Shown here: positions 16,459 through 25,856 of the stretch, in pieces
Layout of the letters: every line of letters begins with the position of its first letter
How positions within the stretch are numbered: the first letter of the stretch is position 1
The notes under the pieces: model-generated
Seen by the model: only the letters and a program-made list of their open reading frames with translations
What the model was told of the DNA's origin: nothing
The model's database searches: none
Origin: Bacillota bacterium
Lineage (GTDB): Bacteria; Bacillota_A; Clostridia; Tissierellales; Peptoniphilaceae
Direction of reading: 5' to 3'
Length of the DNA: 48,798 bases
NCBI GenBank assembly: GCA_023418535.1
Contig: JAEZZN010000142.1
Location: 1 to 48,798 of the forward strand
Made by a program: the position numbers and the translations under genes

Positions 16459-16488
16459 GTTGATACACAAAATTATTTACAGACCCAC

Positions 16489-16528
16489 AAAAACCTCCTG
16501 GTTAGTGTTTACTAATCAGTAGGTTTTT
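16489..16528 (+). terminator. Very strong terminator-like hairpin in the gene graveyard
   Basis: AAAAACCT pairs with AGGTTTTT, and inside it CTGGTTAGT pairs with ACTAATCAG (one G-T pair) around GTTT. T-rich sequence follows. It has no intact gene upstream, so it is probably left over from a lost gene. Confidence 0.7.
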
Positions 16529-16641
16529 ATTTACTCGGATTCTATTTTAAGTTTTTAGATTATAGTAATAATCTATATTTTTGATGATTTTTTTTATTTA
16601 TATTTTATTTTTACTAATCAATATTAATTAGATATTTAATC

Positions 16642-16776
16642 TTAGTTTTTACTTCCTTGGTTATATAATTTATCTATACCTTGTTCAAATTCATTAAGTC
16701 CTGAATTTAATTTAGTTGATCCATCTTCTAATTTATTTATACCATCATTTAGCTTATCATCGTCTTTTTTTAACAC
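16642..16776 (-). pseudogene. Fragment of an LxxG heptad-repeat protein (YhgE/Pip-like)
   Basis: Minus-strand codons read KLNDGINKLEDGSTKLNSG and onward to a stop at 16642. The heptad pattern LxxG is typical of the coiled middle of YhgE/Pip-type and some MMPL-type membrane proteins. About 44 codons remain, with only a GTG at 16776 as a possible start and no clear ribosome binding site. No membrane segment is left, so this is a remnant. Confidence 0.5.
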
Positions 16777-16777
16777 A

Positions 16778-16805
16778 ATACCTGTTAGTTAAAACTAGCA
16801 GGTAT
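16778..16805 (-). repeat. Hairpin downstream of the metalloprotease gene
   Basis: ATACCTG and CAGGTAT with an inner TAGT/ACTA stem and one mismatch form a hairpin 16 bases after the metalloprotease stop. No T-run follows at once, so it is a weak terminator or a message-end stabiliser. Confidence 0.5.
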
Positions 16806-16820
16806 TTATGAGATTATTTA

Positions 16821-17702
16821 TTATAAATCTTTAGCATCTTTGGTATCAAAAGTATTCCCATGCTCAAGATCTCCATATTCAAATCCTCTTAAGAACCATC
16901 TTTCTCTTTGTTCACTTCTACCATGTTGGAATGTATCCGGATTTGCCTGACCACCTTGCATTTCTTGGATTCTATCATCACCGACACCTGATGCTGCAGC
17001 CATCCCTTCTTTTACATCTCCACTGTCAAGATAACCTTTATTATTGAGATAGTGGGCAAGAACGCCAGCATAATAATCAGCTTGAAGTTCTAATTTAACC
17101 ATTTCATTATTGTATTCAACTTCACTGACCCTTCCTCTCAATGCATGAACTTTTTCTAAGTCACCTGTTAATTTTTGTACATGATGGCCAACCTCATGAG
17201 CCAATACATATGCGAATGGGAAATCACCTTCAGCTGCAAAAGTTGTACGAAGTTCTTCGATAAATGTCGCATCTATATATACTGTTTCATCTGCACCACA
17301 ATAGAATGGTCCCATTCTTGAAGAAGCGAACCCACAACCTGAATTTACAGTGTTTTGATATAGTACTAATTTTGGTTCTCTATATGTTTGACCATATTTA
17401 GAAAAAATATCATTCCACATATCTTCTGTATCGGCAAGTACAACCCCTAAAAATTCAACAGTTTCAGCTTCTTCTTTGTTTCTAGGTTCAAATGTTGTAG
17501 ATTGCTGTGTACTAGGTGCTGTATTAAAACCTCCACCTAATAATAAATCAAGAGGATTTTGTCCTAGTAGTAAAGATACAGCTAGTAATAGGATTATTCC
17601 GCCGCCACCTAATGAACCTATAGATCTAAAGCCGCCACCACCTCTTCCTGAGGAACCTTGTTTTCTGACATTGTCGCTAGACCTTCTTCCTTCCCATTTC
17701 AT
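16821..17702 (-). CDS. ypfJ: Neutral zinc metallopeptidase, YpfJ family
   Basis: Membrane-anchored putative metalloprotease, 293 residues. It has the family's conserved start (MKWEGRRSSDNVRKQ), a Gly-rich stretch, one membrane helix (~35-47), a Gly/Thr linker and the catalytic domain. HEVGHHVQ at 169-176 is the HExxH zinc site. ELQADYYAGVLAHY later holds a likely third ligand, and CGFASSRMGPFYCGADETVYID is a further conserved block. AAGGAG precedes the ATG. Substrate and role are unknown in the family. It is divergent from the ABC exporter genes, and a 256-base gap separates them. Confidence 0.88.
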   Translation of the reverse strand: MKWEGRRSSDNVRKQGSSGRGGGGFRSIGSLGGGGIILLLAVSLLLGQNPLDLLLGGGFNTAPSTQQSTTFEPRNKEEAETVEFLGVVLADTEDMWNDIFSKYGQTYREPKLVLYQNTVNSGCGFASSRMGPFYCGADETVYIDATFIEELRTTFAAEGDFPFAYVLAHEVGHHVQKLTGDLEKVHALRGRVSEVEYNNEMVKLELQADYYAGVLAHYLNNKGYLDSGDVKEGMAAASGVGDDRIQEMQGGQANPDTFQHGRSEQRERWFLRGFEYGDLEHGNTFDTKDAKDL

Positions 17703-17836
17703 AAAGTTCTCCTTAATAAGTTATTTAATGATTTTTTTAATTATATTACAATATCATTTGCATATTCTACATAAACAAATTATTAATTATCGAAGAAAGA
17801 AAAATTTATTAATCTTTGTAAGAATATTAATTTATT

Positions 17837-17867
17837 ATTGTGACATTTATTACAATAAGGGTATAAA
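17837..17867 (+). promoter_or_regulatory. Promoter with embedded inverted repeat for the ABC exporter pair
   Basis: ATTGTGA (17837-17843) and TTACAAT (17850-17856) form a near-perfect repeat. TTGTGA can serve as -35 and TATAAA (17862-17867) as -10, spacer 18, so the repeat covers the promoter. A MarR- or TetR-type repressor is plausible, but none is encoded next to it. Confidence 0.45.
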
Positions 17868-17958
17868 TTAAAAATATGAATGATAAAAAGAATTATTTAT
17901 AGAAATGTTCAATAAAGTTTCTATTAGGATAATAAAAATGTGAAGATTGGAGCGGATA

Positions 17959-19698
17959 ATGTTTGAAAAATATGTGTATCCCAAGAAAGCTAAGGTGATA
18001 ACCACGCTGTCGGTTAAGATGCTTTCAACATTTATGGGAATATTAATTCCGGCTATTTTAGCCAAAATAATTGACGATGTTGTTCCATCAGGAAATAGAA
18101 AGATGATAATTTTGCTTGGTGGACTTATGTTATTAGTATCGTTTTTAGAATGGTGGCTAGGTATTAAGTCAAATAGAATGGCTGCAAAAGTTTCATCCGA
18201 AGCAATACAAGAAATTCGACAAGATTTATTTTCTAGATCTATTGGCCTTTCGGCAAGACAAATAGATAAGATAGGAATATCATCATTAGAGTCAAGACTT
18301 ACCTCAGACACTTATACTATACATAATTTTTTAGGTACCGGATTAAGAATGGGTTCAAGATCTATATTATTATTTATTGGTGGAATATTCTTTTGTGTAG
18401 TGTTAAGTCCAAGATTGTCTATTATTATTTTATTATTAATTTTCCCTATATTTTTTACAATTCGTTTTATTTACAATAGAACACAACCTATGTGGAAAAA
18501 CCTACAAAAGAAAACAGATAATATGGTTCAAGTTATTAGGGAAAGTATTAGAGGTATCAAAGTCTCAAAAGCTCTGAATAAAGTAGATGATGAAAAAGAT
18601 AAATTTTATAACGCAAATGATGCAGTACGAAACCAAAGTATTGAAGCTGTTGATATGATGGCTTTAACGTCACCTTTAGTTAATGTACTTCTGTATGTAG
18701 GACTTGCATTTGTAATTATATATGGAGGGAAATTAGTAGGAGCCGGAACTTTAGAAGTAGGAACAATAATTGCATTTATGTCATATTTTTTACAAATTAC
18801 AAACTCTTTGTTTATGATGAACTGGATGTTTAATCTTTACTCTAGAGCGATGACTTCAGTAAAGAGAATTGAAGAAGTAATTTTTATGCCAATTGATGAA
18901 AATCAAATTGTTGAAGATCCAATATCGTTACCAAAAGCAAATAAAGATGTACCAGAGATAGAATTTAAGAATGTTTCATTTGCATATGAAGATACAGATT
19001 ACAATTTGAAAAATATTAGCTTCAAGATATATCCTGGAGATACTTTTGCAATAATGGGAGCTACTGGTTCAGGAAAATCCACAATCATAAAACTTATACT
19101 TAGACAATATGATATTAATGAAGGACAAATCCTAATAAGAGGAATAGATATAAAAAGAATTAAACATAATGAATTAAATGCTTTATTTGGATCAGTATTT
19201 CAAAGAGATTTCTTATTCAAAGGTAGTATTAAAGAGAATATTGATTTTGGTAGAAAATTAGATGAAGATGTTTTATATAATGCTACAATAAATGCTCAAG
19301 CATATGAGTTTATAAATAGTAAGGACGATAAAATAGAGTATCCACTTTCATCAAAGGGAGTAAATCTTTCTGGTGGTCAAAAGCAAAGAATACTATTGTC
19401 TAGAGCATTTGCAGATAATCCAGAAGTTTTAATTCTTGATGATTCCTCATCCGCACTTGATTTTGCGACAGAATCAAAATTAAGAAATGCATTAGATAGT
19501 AATTTTAGAGAATCAACTACAATAATAATTGCTCAAAGAATTTCATCGGTATTATCAGCAAAAAATATTATTTTCCTTGAAAATGGAGAAATTGATGCTA
19601 TGGGAAATCATGAATATATGCTAGAACATTCAAAAGCTTATAGGGAAATAGCTGAAATGCAATTGGGGAACTCTACAGAGGAGGTTTTATATGAATAA
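17959..19698 (+). CDS. Heterodimeric ABC exporter, subunit with the degenerate ATPase site (BmrC/LmrC/YheI type)
   Basis: Half-transporter with six membrane helices followed by an ATPase domain. Walker A is GATGSGKST (367-375) and the signature LSGGQKQR is canonical. Walker B ends LILDDSSSALD, where the catalytic Glu is Asp495, and the H-loop His is Gln526 (IIAQRISS). These two changes are the mark of the partner that supplies the non-hydrolytic half site in heterodimeric exporters such as BmrCD, LmrCD and TM287/288. I start at the ATG at 17959 with GGAG six bases before it; the TTG at 17947 overlaps that site. The gene overlaps its partner by 8 bases. Substrate unknown, probably drugs or lipids. 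Confidence 0.9.
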   Translation: MFEKYVYPKKAKVITTLSVKMLSTFMGILIPAILAKIIDDVVPSGNRKMIILLGGLMLLVSFLEWWLGIKSNRMAAKVSSEAIQEIRQDLFSRSIGLSARQIDKIGISSLESRLTSDTYTIHNFLGTGLRMGSRSILLFIGGIFFCVVLSPRLSIIILLLIFPIFFTIRFIYNRTQPMWKNLQKKTDNMVQVIRESIRGIKVSKALNKVDDEKDKFYNANDAVRNQSIEAVDMMALTSPLVNVLLYVGLAFVIIYGGKLVGAGTLEVGTIIAFMSYFLQITNSLFMMNWMFNLYSRAMTSVKRIEEVIFMPIDENQIVEDPISLPKANKDVPEIEFKNVSFAYEDTDYNLKNISFKIYPGDTFAIMGATGSGKSTIIKLILRQYDINEGQILIRGIDIKRIKHNELNALFGSVFQRDFLFKGSIKENIDFGRKLDEDVLYNATINAQAYEFINSKDDKIEYPLSSKGVNLSGGQKQRILLSRAFADNPEVLILDDSSSALDFATESKLRNALDSNFRESTTIIIAQRISSVLSAKNIIFLENGEIDAMGNHEYMLEHSKAYREIAEMQLGNSTEEVLYE

Positions 19699-21466
19699 TA
19701 CAAAGACAAATGAACATCAAGAAAAAAATTATTCAAAAATTGCAAAAAAATTATTTTCCTATATTTTAGTTGAATGGAAATGGTTTTTATTAGCTATAGT
19801 GCTTGTAGTAAGCTCTAACCTTTTAGTACTTTGGGGGCCAAGATATTCTGGAGCTGCAATAGACACATTAACAAAATCAGAAATAGATTTTAATGAAACT
19901 TATAAAAATGTTTATTTAATGCTATTTGCATATCTAGGTTCATCTGTATTAACATATATTTCTACAAGAGTAATGATTAGGGTTTCTGAAAAAGTTATTC
20001 TAAATATGAGACAAGATACTTTTGAAAAAATAGTGGATGTACCAATAAAATATATAGATACTCATCAAGCTGGGGATTTGGTTTCAAGAATTTCATATGA
20101 TTTAGAACTTGTAAATAGAGCTATATCAGACAATATAGTAAGTATTGTGGCAGCGTTAATATCAGTTTTAGGGTCATTTTCAATGATGATGTCAATATCA
20201 CCATCATTATCATTAATTTTCTTAATAATCATACCTATAATTATATTATTTACAAGATATAGAATTAAGAAGACAAGACCATTATTTTCACTTCGTTCAA
20301 GAAAATTGGGTGAAATGAATGGTTATGTAGAGGAGATTTTAAATGGCCAGAAAACTATACAAGCTTATGAAAAAGAAGAATATTTTTCAAATGAATTTTG
20401 GTTAAGAAATAGCACGAGTATAGATGCGTATTATAAAGCAGACTATCAAGCTTCTATAAATTTTCCAACTATGGGTTTTTTGACAAATATTTCGATTGCA
20501 CTTGTATCAATATTTGGATCTTTAATGTATTTAGATGGAGCATTTTCTTTAGGATTTTTATCCTCATTTATTCTATATGCAAGACAATTTTCATTTCCAA
20601 TAAATCAAATTGCAGGTGTTGTAGCAGAAGTTCAATCAGCTCTTTCAGCTGCAAATAGAGTTTTTGCTCTTCTTGAACAAGATAATGAAAAACCAGATTC
20701 TAAAGAAGCTATTTCCTTAGAAGATGTTAAAGGAAAAGTTGAATTTAAGAATGTATCATTTGGATATGATGATGATAATATGGTAATTAAAGATTTTAAT
20801 TATGTAGCAGATCCAGGGACACTTACTGCTATAGTTGGACAAACTGGTGCAGGTAAGACAACTTTAATTAATCTTCTTATGAGATTTTATGATCCACAAG
20901 AAGGAGATATTTTAATAGATGATATTCCATATAAAAACATTAAAAGAAAGTCTCAAAGGTCTGCATTTGCAATGGTTTTACAAGATGCATGGCTGTTTAA
21001 AGGGACAATTAAAGAAAATATAGTTTATGGTAAGCCAGATGCTAGTATGGAGGAAATTAAAAAGGCAGCAAAATCAGCTCATATTGATCATTTTATTGAA
21101 ATTCAAAAGGATGGATATGATACTATTCTTGATGAAGATGCTGAAAATCTCTCACAGGGACAAAAACAATTGATGACAATTGCAAGAGCAATGATTTTGA
21201 ATCGTCCTATGCTTATATTAGATGAAGCTACATCAAATGTTGATAGTAGAACAGAGATACAAATTCAAGATGCAATGAATAAGCTTATGGAAGGTAAAAC
21301 TTCATTTGTAATAGCACATAGACTTTCAACTATTAAAAATGCCGATAATATTTTATTATTATCAAATGGTGAAGTTATAGAGCAAGGAAACCATGAAGAA
21401 TTGCTTGCTAAAAAAGGAGAATATTATAAATTATATACGTCACAATTTATTAGTGATGAAAAATAG
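19691..21466 (+). CDS. Heterodimeric ABC exporter, partner subunit (BmrD/LmrD/YheH type)
   Basis: 591-residue half-transporter, six membrane helices then an ATPase domain. Walker A GQTGAGKTT, Walker B LILDEATSNVD with an intact Glu, and AHRLST with an intact H-loop. Its signature motif is degenerate: LSQGQ at 487-491 instead of LSGGQ. This is the exact complement of its neighbour: the good Walker site here pairs with the good signature there, leaving one consensus and one degenerate site. The start lies inside the end of the first gene behind GAGGA. The stop codon sits in the stem of the terminator at 21460-21492. Confidence 0.92.
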   Translation: MNNTKTNEHQEKNYSKIAKKLFSYILVEWKWFLLAIVLVVSSNLLVLWGPRYSGAAIDTLTKSEIDFNETYKNVYLMLFAYLGSSVLTYISTRVMIRVSEKVILNMRQDTFEKIVDVPIKYIDTHQAGDLVSRISYDLELVNRAISDNIVSIVAALISVLGSFSMMMSISPSLSLIFLIIIPIIILFTRYRIKKTRPLFSLRSRKLGEMNGYVEEILNGQKTIQAYEKEEYFSNEFWLRNSTSIDAYYKADYQASINFPTMGFLTNISIALVSIFGSLMYLDGAFSLGFLSSFILYARQFSFPINQIAGVVAEVQSALSAANRVFALLEQDNEKPDSKEAISLEDVKGKVEFKNVSFGYDDDNMVIKDFNYVADPGTLTAIVGQTGAGKTTLINLLMRFYDPQEGDILIDDIPYKNIKRKSQRSAFAMVLQDAWLFKGTIKENIVYGKPDASMEEIKKAAKSAHIDHFIEIQKDGYDTILDEDAENLSQGQKQLMTIARAMILNRPMLILDEATSNVDSRTEIQIQDAMNKLMEGKTSFVIAHRLSTIKNADNILLLSNGEVIEQGNHEELLAKKGEYYKLYTSQFISDEK

Positions 21467-21492
21467 AGAAAGGTATATCTTTTCTCTATTTT
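21460..21492 (+). terminator. Terminator of the ABC exporter operon
   Basis: AAAATAGAGAAA and TTTCTCTATTTT form a 12-base stem with a 9-base loop. The arm includes the stop codon of the upstream gene. Confidence 0.75.
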
Positions 21493-21573
21493 CATATATT
21501 TATATATCTTTTCTTTTTTGATATAATATCAGATATTAATAGTGTTTTATAATATTACCAATGAGAGGATATT

Positions 21574-23139
21574 ATGAAAGATAAAAAACAAAACGAAAAA
21601 AAACAATTTGAACAATTTAAAAGAAAAAGACATCTAATAAAACCTATATTATTGGTAACATTATTGATTATTTTGCAAATGGTTTTTTTTGTATATCTAT
21701 ATAATTCATTAAAAGAATATGTAAATATATATAATTGGAGTAGTACGGGGATCGTTTTAATAGCAATTATTTATATAATAAACATGGATCAGCCGATTGA
21801 TTATAGAGTCGCTTGGATGATACCAATTACAGTATTTCCTTTATTTGGTATACTTTTATATTTATTATTAGAAATTTTACCAGGACCTAAGGGACTTGCA
21901 AAAAGACTTCAAGATATTAAATATAAAAATATGAAATATCTGTACCAAGATGAAAGTATAAAAAAAGAAATTAAAACTAAAGGTTTTATTGATTATGGAC
22001 TTGAAAAATATTTATATGAGACTGCAGGTTATCCGATCTACAAAAACACAAAAGCTAAATACTTTAGTTCAGGAGAAGAGTATTATAGTCATTTAATCGA
22101 AGATTTAAAGAAGGCTGAACAATTTATATTTATTGAATTCTTCATTGTTCGAGAAGGTATCATGCTAGAAAGTATAGTTGAAATATTAGCTTCAAAAGTA
22201 AAAGAAGGTGTTGTAGTTAAATTTATGTATGATGGTACAAATGATTATACTTTAGATCCAGATTATAAAAGTTATTTAGAAAGTCTTGGAATAGAAGTTG
22301 AAGTATTTGCTGCAGTTAAGCCTATTTTATCAACGTATCATAATAATAGAGATCATAGAAAGATAGTATCTATTGACAATAAAATTGGATATACAGGTGG
22401 AATTAATCTAGCAGATGAATATATAAACAAAACTGAAAGATTTGGTCATTGGAAAGATAATGGAATTAGAATCGAAGGGGAAGCAGTTAAGAATTTAACT
22501 GTAATGTTTTTAAATCTATGGGAATTATCAAGTAAAAAAGTAATTGAAATATCCCAATATATTTCTAATAAGCATAGTGTATTTGAAGATGAAGCTTTGA
22601 TTCAACCTTTTGATGATTCACCAAATGATAATGAATCTGTAGGGGAAAACACATATGTTGGAATTTTAAACCAAGCTAAAGATTACGTATATATAATGAC
22701 TCCATATCTAATACTTAGCGAAAAGATTAGAGATGCAATAATATTTGCTTCAAAACGTGGAGTAGATGTTAGAATTTTAATGCCAGGAATTCCTGATAAA
22801 AAAATTCCTTTTAATATGGGGAGATCATATTATGAGAATTTACTTAAAAATGGAGTTAAAATATATGAATATTCTCCAGGCTTTTTACATTCTAAAGCGA
22901 TAGTTACAGACGATATATCATCCGTTGTTGGAACTATCAATCTAGACTTTAGATCTTTACATTTACATTATGAAAATGGAATTTTAATTCATGATAGAAA
23001 TTTTGCTTTAGATTTAAAAAATGATGTTTTACAAACCGTTGAATTGTCTAGAGAGATGACAGTAAAATCTTATAGAGAATTAAATGTTTTCTATAGATTA
23101 ATAGGTAAAGCTTTAAGATTAATAGCACCTTTAATGTAA
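21574..23139 (+). CDS. cls: Cardiolipin synthase (phospholipase D family)
   Basis: Membrane enzyme that joins two phosphatidylglycerol molecules to make cardiolipin. 521 residues: a basic N-terminus, two or three membrane helices (residues ~23-45, 57-70, 80-102), then two PLD domains. HKD motif 1 is His261-x-Lys263 with Asp268 (DHRKIVSID); motif 2 is His439-x-Lys441 with Asp446 (LHSKAIVTD). GYTGGINLADEYI after the first motif is typical of bacterial Cls. GAGAGGA precedes the ATG. A Nudix gene follows after 16 bases, probably in the same transcript. Confidence 0.93.
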   Translation: MKDKKQNEKKQFEQFKRKRHLIKPILLVTLLIILQMVFFVYLYNSLKEYVNIYNWSSTGIVLIAIIYIINMDQPIDYRVAWMIPITVFPLFGILLYLLLEILPGPKGLAKRLQDIKYKNMKYLYQDESIKKEIKTKGFIDYGLEKYLYETAGYPIYKNTKAKYFSSGEEYYSHLIEDLKKAEQFIFIEFFIVREGIMLESIVEILASKVKEGVVVKFMYDGTNDYTLDPDYKSYLESLGIEVEVFAAVKPILSTYHNNRDHRKIVSIDNKIGYTGGINLADEYINKTERFGHWKDNGIRIEGEAVKNLTVMFLNLWELSSKKVIEISQYISNKHSVFEDEALIQPFDDSPNDNESVGENTYVGILNQAKDYVYIMTPYLILSEKIRDAIIFASKRGVDVRILMPGIPDKKIPFNMGRSYYENLLKNGVKIYEYSPGFLHSKAIVTDDISSVVGTINLDFRSLHLHYENGILIHDRNFALDLKNDVLQTVELSREMTVKSYRELNVFYRLIGKALRLIAPLM

Positions 23140-23155
23140 TAAAAAAGGAGAAAAA

Positions 23156-23620
23156 ATGAAAACAATTCTATACAATATGATTAGAATTATAGATGGAGAG
23201 AATGTTGTAGTTTTAGATAAAAATATAAATATTGGTTGGGAAGGTTTAACATTTCCTGGGGGAAAACTAGAACCAAATGAATCAATTTATGAATCTACTG
23301 TAAGGGAGGCTAAGGAAGAAACAAATCTAGATGTAAAAAATCTTCAATTTAATGGAATAATACATTGGATAGAAGAAGATGTTAGATTGACAGGTTTTCT
23401 ATATACTACAGAAGATTTTTCAGGAGAACTAGTTGAAGAGAATATTGAAGGAAGATTATTCTTCAATAATTATGAAAATTTAAAGACAATGCCAAATCTT
23501 AGTGATTCCATGAATTATATATTTGATATTTATGATGGAAAATATTTTGAAATAGTTTTATTTTACGAAAATGGTAAACGAATTGACGAGAAAAGTCTAT
23601 TTTTAAAGAATTTCTCCTAG
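23156..23620 (+). CDS. Nudix hydrolase, MutX/8-oxo-dGTPase-like
   Basis: 154-residue Nudix protein. The Nudix box is GGKLEPNESIYESTVREAKEE with all acidic metal ligands, followed by TNLD, where most members have xGU, so the usual Gly is Asn. Length and the layout after the box (GIIHWIEEDVRLTGFLYTTEDFSGEL) resemble the MutX/MutT group that removes 8-oxo-dGTP in streptococci. Substrate is inferred and other nucleotides are possible. AAGGAG precedes the ATG; a perfect terminator follows. Confidence 0.85.
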   Translation: MKTILYNMIRIIDGENVVVLDKNINIGWEGLTFPGGKLEPNESIYESTVREAKEETNLDVKNLQFNGIIHWIEEDVRLTGFLYTTEDFSGELVEENIEGRLFFNNYENLKTMPNLSDSMNYIFDIYDGKYFEIVLFYENGKRIDEKSLFLKNFS

Positions 23621-23667
23621 AGTATTAAGATAATACTAAAGAAGTTTTTAATTTAATATTATATGTG

Positions 23668-23694
23668 AGCAGATATTTTATATCTGCTTTTTTT
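23668..23694 (+). terminator. Terminator after the Nudix gene
   Basis: AGCAGATAT and ATATCTGCT form a perfect 9-base stem with a TTT loop, followed by a T-run. Confidence 0.88.
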
Positions 23695-23850
23695 ATATAA
23701 AATTCATATATTTAAAAATATATTTCATATTCATTTCATAAATCTCTTGTATTATATTTTTGAATCGATTTCTTAAATAATATTGTTTAAGAAAAATTTT
23801 CGTCATAGAACATAATTAATTATGTTTAGATGTAGAAGGGAGATATAAAG

Positions 23851-24673
23851 GTGATAAAAAATGCTATAGCATATATTACAAGAAAAAAGAATAGAACTTT
23901 TATTATTTTTATAATATTAACAATAGTTCTTTCGTGCTTGTATTCTTGTTTAACAATAATGAAATCAAGCAATGAAATAGAAAATTCTTTATATGAAAAT
24001 TCTAATTCTTCAATATCAATAACAAAAAAAGATGGTGGATATTTTAATATTAATCAATTTAAAGATATTGAAAAGATAGAAGAGATTAAAGAGAAAATAA
24101 TTCAATATGATGGATTAGCAAAACCGAAAGATGCTAAAGTAGTAAAGGGAGAGCAGAGGATTAGTAGAGAAGACTTGTCTGATGACCTTAGTAATGTTCT
24201 TTCACTAGAAGCTACAAATAATACTAAAAGAAATATTTTATTTAGTAGTGGAGTATTTACTATTAAAGAAGGAAAAAATATAGAAGAAAATGATAAAAAC
24301 TCAATTTTTGTGCTTGAAGAATTTGCCAAACAAAACAAGCTAAAATTGGGTGATGAGCTTGATCTTGAATTACTAGATATGGAGAATAATGGAAAAGTTA
24401 AAAATCATAAATTCAAAATTATAGGAATTTTTTCTGGTAAAAAACAAGAAACATATATAGGATTGTCTTCTGACTTTAGTGAAAATATGGTATTTGCAGA
24501 TTACTCAACAAGTCAACAGATATTAAATAAGACAGAAAATAATCAAATTGCAAATAAAATCTTAATGTATTCTAATAGTGCAGAATCCACAGATTTAGCA
24601 TTAAACAAATGTATTTGTTTCTTCGTTAATATTAATTAAGAAACCAAAAGAAATATTATCAAAAATAAGTTAG
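23851..24673 (+). pseudogene. Vex1-like ABC permease, internally deleted and frame-broken
   Basis: The GTG at 23851 behind AAGGGAG opens 262 codons. They cover the N-terminal membrane helix (NRTFIIFIILTIVLSCLYSCL) and a large extracellular MacB/FtsX-type domain. After ..STDLALNK (near 24609) the frame runs into a short nonsense tail. In another frame the sequence ends SLILIKKPKEILSKIS with a stop at 24671-24673, which looks like the true C-terminus of such permeases. So the stretch with the three C-terminal membrane helices has been deleted out of frame. The order permease-ATPase-permease-kinase matches streptococcal vex1-vex2-vex3-vncS, and the N-terminus resembles Vexp1 as I recall it. Confidence 0.75.
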
Positions 24674-24682
24674 GAGAAATTA

Positions 24683-25305
24683 ATGGATATATTAGAAATA
24701 AAAAATGTAGGATATAGTTATGCTAACTCTAAAGAAAAAGTTTTGTCAGGAGTAAATCAAAATTTTGAACTTGGAAAGTTTTATGAATAGTAGGGAAGTC
24801 AGGAACAGGGAAATCTACACTACTTTCTTTACTTGCTGGACTTGATAAACCTCAAACTGGAAAGATATTGTTTAAGAATGAAGATATAGAAAAAAAAGGA
24901 TATAGCAATCATAGAAAAAACAATATATCTCTAGTATTCCAAAACTATAATTTAATTGATTATTTATCACCGATTGAAAATATAAGATTAGTAAATAAGT
25001 CAGCAGATGAAAGTATATTATTTGAATTAGGTTTAGATCAAAAACAAATAAAAAGAAATGTTATGAAACTATCTGGTGGACAGCAACAAAGAGTAGCTAT
25101 TGCTAGAGCTTTAGTTTCAGATGCGCCAATAATTTTAGCAGATGAGCCTACTGGTAATCTTGATAGTGTAACTGCTGGAGAAATAATTAATATCTTAAAA
25201 ACTTTAGCTAAAGATAGAAATAAATGCGTAATATTAGTAACACATAGTAAAGAAGTAGCAGATTCTGCGGATATCATTTTAGAATTAAATAGTAAAAATA
25301 TGTAA
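24683..25305 (+). pseudogene. Vex2-like ABC ATPase broken by a one-base deletion
   Basis: MDILEIKNVGYSYANS begins at an ATG with GGAG upstream and hits TAG at 24788-24790. Moving to the next frame at 24790 restores VGKSGTGKSTLLSLLAG (Walker A). The signature LSGGQQQRVAIARAL, Walker B ILADEPTGNLD and H-loop VTHSKE follow, to a stop at 25303-25305. The break is explained by loss of one base in what should read FYAIVGKSG. The downstream part alone starts only at 24868 and lacks Walker A, so it cannot be active. It is the ATPase of the decayed Vex-like exporter. Its last codons may be altered by the deletion that joined it to the next gene. Confidence 0.85.
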
Positions 25306-25856
25306 AAAGAATCAACAGTGTTGCAGATTTAGTGGATCATGATATTATCGAAACTCAAGAGACACTTGCAAATCAATCTCCTGAAAGAGCTAAAAACTTC
25401 AAAAGAACAGTTATGTTAACAGGGATTAACGAGTCAGCAAAAGAAATAAAATTTATTTCCGAAGCATACAAGTTAGTAGAAGGTAAACATTTATAAAATG
25501 GAGACCAAAACAAAATTTTAATGCATAAAGATTTAGCTTCAAAAAACAATCTAAAAGTTGGAGACAAGATTAAATTAAAATCTAATTTATTTGATGCTGA
25601 CAATGAAAAAGGTGCAGATGAAACAGTGGAAGTAGAAATTAAAGGTCTTTTTGACGGCCACAATAGTGGTGGTGTAAGTGCAGCACAAGAGCTATATGAA
25701 AACACATTAATTACTGATGTTCATACAGCAGCTAAGTTTTATGGAAATACTGAAGATACGCTGTATATCAAGATGCAACATTCTTTGTTAAAGGTGATAA
25801 AAATCTAGATAGCGTAATAAAAGATCTTGGAAAATTAGATATAAATTGGAGAGAAA
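25306..25856 (+). pseudogene. Vex3-like ABC permease remnant, both ends deleted
   Basis: Immediately after the ATPase stop, codons read RINSVADLVDHDIIETQET and continue through a MacB-type extracellular domain (KLVEGKHL, NNLKVGDKIKLKSNLFDADN, IKGLFDGHNSGG). There is a stop at 25494-25496, where I would expect a sense codon such as Glu, and a one-base loss near 25758. After the shift the sequence continues AVYQDATFFVKGDKNLD to DINWRE. The N-terminal membrane helix (~75 codons) and all C-terminal helices are gone. The match to Vexp3 of pneumococcus, as I recall its sequence, is close. The 3' end joins directly to the kinase start. Confidence 0.78.

Noticed and set aside
16426..16467. Terminal inverted repeats of an insertion sequence
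   Set aside because: The 10-base arms are only 22 bases apart with no transposase; more likely a hairpin in a lost gene's message.
17876..17943. Leader peptides controlling the BmrCD-like exporter (8- and 12-codon ORFs)
   Set aside because: Neither has a ribosome binding site, and I see no terminator/antiterminator pair; random short ORFs are expected.
17868..18311. 147-codon minus-strand ORF opposite the first ABC exporter subunit
   Set aside because: Antisense shadow of a clearly coding frame; no family resemblance and no ribosome binding site.
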